The notes beneath the pieces were generated by a model. That model was not told where the DNA came from and did not search any database. It saw only the letters and a list, made by a program, of their open reading frames with translations. The position numbers were made by a program, and so were the translations under genes. 64,000 nucleotides of DNA, from NCBI GenBank assembly GCA_023388965.1, contig JAEWFF010000014.1, positions 62,001 to 126,000 on the forward strand, read 5' to 3'. Shown here piece by piece: positions 8,556 through 14,664 of this stretch (its first letter is position 1; every line of letters begins with the position of its first letter). This DNA comes from Pseudomonadota bacterium. Its GTDB lineage: Bacteria > Pseudomonadota > Alphaproteobacteria > Rhizobiales > Methylopilaceae.

Positions 8556-8683
8556 GATTTTCCTGAGAGCAATAACCTGACGCGCTGCCTCCGGACTTCG
8601 CGTGCCCAAGTGGCTCGCACGGGCCTCGCCTTTGTTCACTCGTCATTATGGCCCAGCCTGCGCTCGCGCACGGGGCAGGCGCA

Positions 8684-8875
8684 TCACGACAGGCGATCCT
8701 CATCGTCGATCAGAACGAGACGCGCCGGCAATGTGTCGGTCCAGCGCCACAGAGCGAGATTCATGTCCTCGTCCGTCGAGCCGGCGGCGAAAGCTCCGTA
8801 CCAAGAGGCCGTTATAGCCCGTTGCCGCCAGCCGCCGGGCAAAAGCCTGAGTCTTCGATCGGGTGTTGATTTCAT
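8684..8875 (-). CDS. small protein of unknown function (63 residues)
   Basis: The frame MKSTPDRRLRLLPGG to IDDEDRLS is preceded by AAGGAG 6 bases before ATG 8875, a strong ribosome binding site. No family is recognised. A 21-base near-palindrome that looks like a repressor site lies 14 bases upstream of the start. The gene sits in the debris zone downstream of tRNA-Gly, so it could itself be the remnant of something larger; an in-frame extension upstream exists but crosses the palindrome. Confidence 0.4.
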   Translation of the reverse strand: MKSTPDRRLRLLPGGWRQRAITASWYGAFAAGSTDEDMNLALWRWTDTLPARLVLIDDEDRLS

Positions 8876-8888
8876 CGATCTCCTTATG

Positions 8889-8909
8889 TAAACGGAACCG
8901 TATCGTTTA
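8889..8909. promoter_or_regulatory. probable TetR/AcrR-type operator
   Basis: A 21-base near-palindrome with half-sites TAAACG and CGTTTA around a GAACCGTAT centre; 8 of 10 symmetric base pairs are complementary. The size and form are those of TetR-family operators. It lies just upstream of the 63-residue minus-strand frame, and about 650 bases from the TetR gene at 9565. Confidence 0.5.
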
Positions 8910-8975
8910 ATAAACCCAACGCGGGATTTTGCTCGGCTTGCCGGGCCAGCCATCTAAAAGCCGTTGAAGACGCAA

Positions 8976-9425
8976 ATGCACGGGATATTGAAGCTCTCGC
9001 TCCTCAGCCGTTATGCCGTTTTCGCATCCTGTGCGGTGCTGACGATCGTCTTTGCCGGCATATCCTCCCCATCTTCATTCAGCGTTGCTCTCGCTCTCGC
9101 CTTTGCCGTCCTGTCGCTCATCGGCGTCTATGATCTGCTCCAGACAAGGCACGCGATTACACGCAATTATCCGATCATCGGGCATGTCCGGTTTCTGGTT
9201 GAATCCGTCCGGCCGGAGCTGAGGCAGTATCTGTTTGAAACGGATTTCGAGAAGCTGCCTTTCTCCAGGACAGAGCGTTCGCTGGTCTATGCGCGGTCGA
9301 AGAATGAACTGGATCAGCGTCCATTCGGCACGCTCGTCGAGAGTTACGCGACCGGCCACGAGTTCATCGGGCACTCGATCCGTCCGGAGCCTACGGCGGC
9401 AAAAGCGGGCATGGCTTCTATTCAA
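8976..9425 (+). pseudogene. FMN-binding glutamate synthase family protein, N-terminal fragment
   Basis: About 145 residues match the N-terminus of the FMN-binding glutamate synthase family (YerD-like): two membrane segments, then DLLQTRHAITRNYPIIGHVRF, VRPELRQYLFETDFEKLPFSR, RSLVYARSKNELDQRPFGT and GHEFIGHSIRPEP. Full members have roughly 500 or more residues with a glutamate synthase barrel; here similarity stops near 9400 and the frame runs on into unrelated sequence to 9506. The catalytic domain is entirely absent, so the fragment cannot be functional. ATG 8976 or TTG 8964 could be the original start. Confidence 0.7.
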
Positions 9426-9564
9426 ATTCGTGGAATCTGGCGCGGTCGGACACGTTCAGTCCTGAACCGGGATCGACAAGGCGCCAGGCATCCCAGGCAC
9501 CAATGAGCAGAATGTCGAACAACATGACCATTTCCTCCACATTGCACGCACAGGATTATCGGCG

Positions 9565-10230
9565 ATGACGTCCGCTCGACCGAAAAATCGGCCCGTTACA
9601 TTACAGCCGCCGGCCGGGCATGGGGGCCGCCCCTCTTTGGCCGAGTCCGAGCAGATATCCGCGCGCATCATCGAAGCCGCAAAATTGCTGTTCCTGCGCG
9701 ACGGCTTTGCCCAGACCAGTATGGACGCAATCGCGGCGGAGATCGGAATTTCAAAGCGGACGCTCTATTCCCGGCATCCGACCAAGGCGGCGCTTTTTGA
9801 AGCCATGGTCATCGATGTCGTGAAGTTCAGCAATTCAGGGATCAAGACGGACGATTTTGCCGGAAAGCCGCTGCGAGAGCAGCTCCTGACATTGTCCGAA
9901 CGAATCCTGGCCGTACTGACAAGCCCTATCATTATCTCTCTGGAGCGCGTGGTCATCGGAGAATCGCGCCAGTTCCCTCAACTCGCCGACCTCATCTACA
10001 AACATGGCGGCGACAAACTTCATCGGGAAGTATCGGATATTCTGTGCAGCACGGGAAAGGGCGGCGACGATCTCGCCCGCGACGTAGACATATTTCTCAA
10101 CATCGTGATTTTGCCTCCGCTGCGCCGCGCGGTGCTTCAGTTCACGGCCCCGGGCATTGAAGGCGTCGATCGAGCTGTCCTCGAACGAACCATCGATATC
10201 TTCGTCAATGGGTCAGGGGACAGGAAATGA
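9565..10230 (+). CDS. TetR/AcrR family transcriptional regulator
   Basis: A 221-residue repressor-type regulator. Residues 30-80 form the TetR DNA-binding domain (IIEAAKLLFLRDGFAQTSMDAIAAEIGISKRTLYSR is split across helix 1 to helix 3). The C-terminal part (IIISLERVVIGESRQFPQLA, LVIFLNIV-type helices) resembles the AefR-like ligand domain found in regulators beside RND pumps. It is intact and lies 218 bases upstream of a broken efflux membrane-fusion gene, the standard arrangement of a local pump repressor. A matching operator candidate is at 8889. Its original target operon appears to be mostly lost. Confidence 0.88.
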   Translation: MTSARPKNRPVTLQPPAGHGGRPSLAESEQISARIIEAAKLLFLRDGFAQTSMDAIAAEIGISKRTLYSRHPTKAALFEAMVIDVVKFSNSGIKTDDFAGKPLREQLLTLSERILAVLTSPIIISLERVVIGESRQFPQLADLIYKHGGDKLHREVSDILCSTGKGGDDLARDVDIFLNIVILPPLRRAVLQFTAPGIEGVDRAVLERTIDIFVNGSGDRK

Positions 10231-10448
10231 TGATTGTCCGCCTGAATACACCGCACATGATGCGACCGATCCGGATGCCGGACAAATCATCTCCTCCGGG
10301 GCGCTTCCTGTCTTTGGCTGTACGGCCATAACCCCATTGTGCCTTGCCGGCCGGGCTCCGGTGCAGGCTGGGCTCGCTTTGTTTTCGCAACCGACCACGC
10401 AACCCATTGCGCGCCGATCGAGGCGCCGCATCGTCCCGTGAGGATCCC

Positions 10449-10965
10449 ATGCCAATAAACGTCAAGAAAAGGGTCATTTATACCTCGGCTGCTGTATTGT
10501 CGGTCTGCCTCTTCCCTGTAGCGTCGGTCGCCCAGCAGCCGATGCCGACGGTCACCGTCATGACGGTGGAACCCACGGATTTCACGGCGACGACCCGGCT
10601 TCCAGGACGTGTCAAGGCATCGACGGTCGCGGAAGTTCGGCCTCAGGTTTCCGGCATCCTGGAGAAGCGTCTTTTCGAGGAAGGCGCGACAGTCGAGGCC
10701 GGCGCTCCGCTTTATCAGATCGAAAGCGCCACCTATGGCGCGGCCGTTGCTGCGGCCACGGCAGCGCGCAGGCCAACTACGATCTGGCCTTCCAGGAAGC
10801 AGATCGTGCGACGCGGCTTTTCTCGACAAATACCGGCTCGGCGGCCAATCGCGATAAAGCCGTCGCGACGCAAAGTGCGGCTGACGCAGCGCTGCAAATG
10901 GCCAAAGCCCAATTGAGAGGCGCCGAAATCGATCTTGACCGTACAATGGTTCGCGCGCCTGTCGC
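10449..10965 (+). pseudogene. RND efflux membrane-fusion protein, truncated and frameshifted
   Basis: From ATG 10449 the frame gives a signal peptide (ending VASVAQQ) and the lipoyl half-motif of an AcrA/MexA-type periplasmic adaptor (TRLPGRVKASTVAEVRPQVS, GILEKRLFEEGATVEAGAPL). Near 10770 the frame changes, after which ANYDLAFQEADRATRLFS, AADAALQMAKAQLRGAEIDL and DRTMVRAPV give the helical hairpin and the second lipoyl half. Similarity ends at about 10965 where another gene's sequence begins. The beta-barrel domain and any RND pump gene are absent. Confidence 0.72.
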
Positions 10966-11438
10966 CCGGAACGCAGACCAATTTCAAGACCGATCTGTCG
11001 TGGGACGATGTCGGCATGATCCGCGACGCGACCGGCCTGCCGGTCGTCGTCAAGGGCATCACCCGGGCGGAAGACGCGCGCGCGGCGATCAAGGCCGGCG
11101 CGAGCGCGGTGCAGGTGTCCAATCACGGCGGTCGTGCGCTGGACGGCACGCCCGCATCGATCACCGTTCTGCCTTCCATCGCGGATGAGGTGAAGGGCGA
11201 GGTGCCGATCATCCTCGACAGCGGAATCCGCCGCGGTACGGACGTCGTCAAGGCTCTGGCGCTCGGCGCGAATGCGGTCGCCATCGGGCGCCCGCTGATG
11301 TTCGGGCTCGTGCTCGGCGGGGCGAGCGGCCTCGACAGCGTCATCCGATATTTCCACCGCGAGACGGTCGATACCGTGCTGCATTGCGGCGTCGACAGGA
11401 TCGGCGATCTGGGCGCAGCCCACGTCCGCCACATCTGA
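10966..11438 (+). pseudogene. FMN-dependent alpha-hydroxy-acid oxidase/dehydrogenase, C-terminal fragment
   Basis: About 155 residues match the C-terminal half of the lactate oxidase / LldD / glycolate oxidase family: DLSWDDVGMIRDATGLPVVV, KGITRAEDA, AGASAVQVSNHGGRALDG with the catalytic His and Arg in SNHGGR, IILDSGIRRGTDVVKALALG and AVAIGRPLMFGL. The N-terminal half of the FMN barrel is missing and the fragment is directly joined to the efflux adaptor remnant. The preserved 3' end runs to a natural stop and a strong terminator. It is probably non-functional. Confidence 0.7.
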
Positions 11439-11451
11439 GGATCGTACATAT

Positions 11452-11492
11452 GCCCGCGATGCTCTTCACCGGAGTGTCGCGGGCTTTTTTTT
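11452..11492 (+). terminator. strong Rho-independent terminator
   Basis: GCCCGCGA at 11452-11459 pairs perfectly with TCGCGGGC at 11477-11484 and is followed by eight T. It stands 13 bases after the stop of the hydroxy-acid oxidase fragment and was evidently its natural terminator. There is no T tract on the other strand, so it does not serve the convergent mrp operon. Confidence 0.85.
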
Positions 11493-11509
11493 AAACGGGC
11501 CGGCGCATT

Positions 11510-11911
11510 TCACGGCCGGGGAGCGGCATCCGGATCGGTCGTCGGGAGGCTGTCGTCCATGAACGGGTCGTCCGGTTCCGCCGTTCCGGGCGTGTGCTCG
11601 AACCGGTAGCGGTACAAAGCCGCGCGCACCAGCAGGAGCAGGGTGACGGGCGTCGTGACGAAGACGAGGGCGGCGATCAGGATTTCGTGTAGGACCGGGC
11701 GTTCCTGCGTCATCGAAAAATAGAACATGGACGCGAACAGGATGAGGCCGATGCCGAGCGTCGTGCCGAGCGTCGGCGCGTGGGCGCGCTGGTAGAAGCT
11801 CTTGAGGCGGAGAAGGCCGATCGAACCGATCAGGGTTACCGCCGCGCCCGCTACAACCAGCGCGGAGGTGAGGATGGCGGCCCATACGGGCAGTTCGGCG
11901 GCGGCGTTCAT
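11510..11911 (-). CDS. mrpG: monovalent cation/H+ antiporter subunit MrpG
   Basis: A 133-residue membrane protein with three hydrophobic segments and the PhaG/MnhG signature (LIGSIGLLRLKSFYQRAHAP, TTLGIGLILFASMFYFS, HEILIAALVFVTTPVTLLLL). It is the last subunit of the hetero-oligomeric Mrp Na+/H+ antiporter in the inner membrane. A 30-residue acidic, proline-rich tail follows the last membrane segment. Its ATG overlaps the mrpF stop in ATGA, like every junction in this operon. Confidence 0.9.
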   Translation of the reverse strand: MNAAAELPVWAAILTSALVVAGAAVTLIGSIGLLRLKSFYQRAHAPTLGTTLGIGLILFASMFYFSMTQERPVLHEILIAALVFVTTPVTLLLLVRAALYRYRFEHTPGTAEPDDPFMDDSLPTTDPDAAPRP

Positions 11912-12189
11912 TCGATCACCTCTCCGCGCATCAGGAATTTCGCGAGCGCGGCCGTCCCGACAAATCCGAGCAGGGCAATGACGAGGGCCGCCTCGAAATA
12001 GAGCGTGTCGCCGGAGCGGATGCCGAAGGTCAGCAGCAGAAGCGTGGCGTTGACGTAGAGGGCGTCGAAGGCGAGCACCCTGTCCTGCGCTCTCGGGCCA
12101 TACCATATCCGCACCGCGGCGCATCCCATGGCAAGCGCGAGAAGAATATGGGCCGCGGACAGCGACCAGAAGACGATTGCGGCGCTCAT
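11908..12189 (-). CDS. mrpF: monovalent cation/H+ antiporter subunit MrpF
   Basis: A 93-residue protein with three membrane segments and the typical PhaF/MnhF stretch GPRAQDRVLAFDALYVNATL. It is a small accessory subunit of the Mrp complex. The ATG at 12189 overlaps the mrpE stop by four bases, and its own stop overlaps the mrpG start the same way. Confidence 0.9.
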   Translation of the reverse strand: MSAAIVFWSLSAAHILLALAMGCAAVRIWYGPRAQDRVLAFDALYVNATLLLLTFGIRSGDTLYFEAALVIALLGFVGTAALAKFLMRGEVIE

Positions 12190-12674
12190 GTAAATATTTC
12201 CAGCAGAAGCCGTTCGTAACGTCCCTTGATGGTCGCGATCCACTCGCTTTCGTCGATCAGGTCGAGAACATGGATCATCAGCTCGCCCTTCGCCGAATCG
12301 AGGTTCACCCACAAAGTGCCGGGGGTGGATGTAATGATGCAGGCCAGAACTGCGAGGCCGTGGGGATCGCGCAGTTCGAGAGGTATGTAGACGAAGCCCG
12401 AGGTCCGGTTCCGCCGCCCGAAGCCGAGAATGATCCGGCCGACGGCCACGTTGGAGCGGAGGATGTCGGCAAGGACGAGGCCAGCGAGGCGGAACATGGC
12501 GGCCGGCCGCCTGAGATGCGCTTTCGGCGGCTCCAGCACCGACAGGATCAATCCTCCGGCGACGGCGATGACGGCGCCGATGAGGACATGGCCCGGGGAA
12601 ATCGTCTGGTTGAGCAGAAGCCAGAGCGCCAGAAGGCTTGCGGAAATGATCGGATAGGGCAGGAGCCGTCTCAT
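12186..12674 (-). CDS. mrpE: monovalent cation/H+ antiporter subunit MrpE
   Basis: A 162-residue PhaE/MnhE-type subunit: two N-terminal hydrophobic segments (YPIISASLLALWLLLNQTIS, LIGAVIAVAGGLILSVL), a membrane-associated segment, and the conserved ITSTPGTLWVNLDS region followed by a soluble C-terminus. The start ATG 12674 overlaps the mrpD stop (ATGA). The longer open frame upstream is a shadow of mrpD. Confidence 0.9.
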   Translation of the reverse strand: MRRLLPYPIISASLLALWLLLNQTISPGHVLIGAVIAVAGGLILSVLEPPKAHLRRPAAMFRLAGLVLADILRSNVAVGRIILGFGRRNRTSGFVYIPLELRDPHGLAVLACIITSTPGTLWVNLDSAKGELMIHVLDLIDESEWIATIKGRYERLLLEIFT

Positions 12675-14323
12675 GTCCGGTTCGCCCCCCGATCGGCCGC
12701 GGCGCCGGCCGGCGGAAGCACGTCGCGGATATAGCCCTGCGGCGCATGAAGCGATTTCGCGGTATCGTGCATGTACCGCATCACCGGCCCGGCCTGGACC
12801 GTCAGCGCGACGCACAGGAGAAGAAGAACGATAATGGGCGTCATCTCGATGATACGTACGCGCGGAACGACGCGTTCGAGAGGCGCCCAGAAGGTCCGGA
12901 TGCCGGCGCGCGCCATGGCGATGAGCGCGGCGAGCCCCGACAGGATGAGCACGGCGAGCAACGCCCATGCGCCGCCGGAAACCGGGGCTGTGCCTCCGGC
13001 AGCCATTCCGGACGGGTTCAGCGCCGCCGTCAGGATGGCGAATTTGCCGATGAAGCCCGAAAGCGGCGGCAGGCCGGCGACGACCAGCGCGCAACCCATA
13101 TAGCTCAAGGCCAGAAGCGCCATGGTCGCGGGAATGGCGAAGCCGACCTCTCCGGCGGGCTCGGGTTCGTCTTCGTCCTCGCCATACAATTCGCGCGTGA
13201 CGGCAAGAACGTCCGCGCCCGGTTCGCGGTCGCGATCGGCGAGTTCGGCGAGCAGGTAGAGCGCGCCCAGCGCAAAGGTCGAACTGATCAGATAGAACAG
13301 AACGCCGCTCGTCACCTCGGCCTCTGCAAGGCCGGTAGCGGCAAGCACGGTGCCGGACGAGACGAGGACGCAATAGGCGGCAAGGCGCGCCATGTCCTGC
13401 GAAGCCAGCATGCCGGCGGTTCCGAAAACGATTGTCATCATGCCGCCATACAGCAGCCAGTCGCCGCCGAAGCTGGCCGAGCTTCCGGCGTCCGCGCCGA
13501 ACAGAAGCGGCCAGAGGCGCAGGACGATGTAGGCACCGACCTTGGTCATGACGGCGAAGATGGCCGCGACCGGCGGTGTTGCGGCGGAATAGAGGGACGG
13601 CAGCCAGAAGCACAGCGGCCACATGCCGGCCTTGACGAGGAAGGCGGTGCCGAGAATTCCCGCGCCCGCTTCCAGCAGCATCCGGTCGTCCGGCGCGATA
13701 TCGCGAATGCGGATGGCGAGATCGGCCATGTTGAGCGTGCCGGTCACGCCATAGATCAGGCTCACGCCGATCAGGAACAGCAGCGAGGCGGCGAGATTGA
13801 TCGCGATGTAATGCAGTCCGGCCCGCACGCGCGGCGCACCGGAACCGTGCAAAGCAAGACCGTAGGAAGCGGCGAGCAGAAGTTCGAAGAACACGAACAG
13901 ATTGAACAGGTCTCCGGTCAGGAAGGCTCCGTTGAGACCCATCAGCAGAAGCTGGAACAGCGGGTGGAAATATGTACCGGCGCGGTGCCAGCGCGCGAGC
14001 GAATACACAAGACACGCGGATGCCAATATGCTCGTCAGGAGCAGCATGAGCGCCGACAGGCGGTCAAGCACGAACACGATGGCGACGGGCGCGGGCCAAT
14101 CGCCGAGCCGGTAGACGTTTTCGTAAGCCAGCGCGTCGCCGGTGGGCGGAGCATCCGCCATCCGGAGCAACACGACGGCAATGGCGATCAGCGCGAAAGT
14201 CGCCGCGCAATTGATCGCGATCCTCAGATTCCGGCGCTGTTCGTCCAGCATGAGCATCGCCGCGCTGGCCAGCAGCGGCAAGATTACGGGCGCGACGATC
14301 AGATGTTCGGCGAGGCGGCTCAC
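12671..14323 (-). CDS. mrpD: monovalent cation/H+ antiporter subunit MrpD
   Basis: A 550-residue proton-pump-type subunit related to NuoL/M/N. Readable landmarks are FVFFELLLAASYGLAL (key glutamate in helix 5), FLVKAGMWPLCFWLPSLYSA (key lysine in helix 7) and VAAIFAVMTKVGAYIVLRL. The translation start is GTG 14323, which overlaps the mrpC stop in GTGA; the longer frame extending upstream lies over mrpC and is not used. About 65 residues around GEDEDEPEPAGE are an acidic cytosolic insertion. It exchanges Na+ or other monovalent cations for protons together with MrpA. Confidence 0.92.
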   Translation of the reverse strand: MSRLAEHLIVAPVILPLLASAAMLMLDEQRRNLRIAINCAATFALIAIAVVLLRMADAPPTGDALAYENVYRLGDWPAPVAIVFVLDRLSALMLLLTSILASACLVYSLARWHRAGTYFHPLFQLLLMGLNGAFLTGDLFNLFVFFELLLAASYGLALHGSGAPRVRAGLHYIAINLAASLLFLIGVSLIYGVTGTLNMADLAIRIRDIAPDDRMLLEAGAGILGTAFLVKAGMWPLCFWLPSLYSAATPPVAAIFAVMTKVGAYIVLRLWPLLFGADAGSSASFGGDWLLYGGMMTIVFGTAGMLASQDMARLAAYCVLVSSGTVLAATGLAEAEVTSGVLFYLISSTFALGALYLLAELADRDREPGADVLAVTRELYGEDEDEPEPAGEVGFAIPATMALLALSYMGCALVVAGLPPLSGFIGKFAILTAALNPSGMAAGGTAPVSGGAWALLAVLILSGLAALIAMARAGIRTFWAPLERVVPRVRIIEMTPIIVLLLLCVALTVQAGPVMRYMHDTAKSLHAPQGYIRDVLPPAGAAADRGANRT

Positions 14324-14664
14324 GATCCGGTCTCCTTGCCGTCGACATGATCGGTCCCCGTCAGGCCGCGTGAGGTGAGCAATACGACGAGGAACAGGGC
14401 CGTGGTCGCGAAGCTGATGACGATGGCCGTCAGCACGAGCGCCTGCGGCAGCGGATCGGTGAGCTGGGATGCATCGCCGCCGGCTTTCGCCAGTACGGGG
14501 GCGGCGTCGATCTTCAGCCGCCCCATCGAAAGGATGAACAGGTTGACGGCATAGGAGAGCAGCGAGAGACCCAGGATCACCTGGAACGTGCGCGGCCGCA
14601 GGATGAGCCACACGCCAGAACCTGCGAACACGCCGATGCCAAGAGCGAGAACGATCTCCATCAT
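14320..14664 (-). CDS. mrpC: monovalent cation/H+ antiporter subunit MrpC
   Basis: A 114-residue subunit related to NuoK, with three membrane segments and the conserved DPLPQALVLTAIVISFATTA motif of MnhC/PhaC. ATG 14664 overlaps the stop of the fused mrpAB gene; a second ATG follows immediately at 14661. The stop overlaps the GTG start of mrpD. Confidence 0.92.
   Translation of the reverse strand: MMEIVLALGIGVFAGSGVWLILRPRTFQVILGLSLLSYAVNLFILSMGRLKIDAAPVLAKAGGDASQLTDPLPQALVLTAIVISFATTALFLVVLLTSRGLTGTDHVDGKETGS

Noticed and set aside
8506..8703. Minus-strand frame ending in ERAMGIEPTTFSLGS over tRNA-Gly
   Set aside because: This peptide is the well-known artefact of translating a tRNA antisense strand; the tRNA explains the sequence.
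9418..9525. 35-codon minus-strand frame with a GGAGG upstream
   Set aside because: Too short and without recognisable homology, and it overlaps the end of a pseudogene; kept out for lack of support.
12746..14350. 534-codon plus-strand frame opposite mrpD
   Set aside because: Low-complexity charged translation, typical of the antisense of a GC-rich membrane gene.
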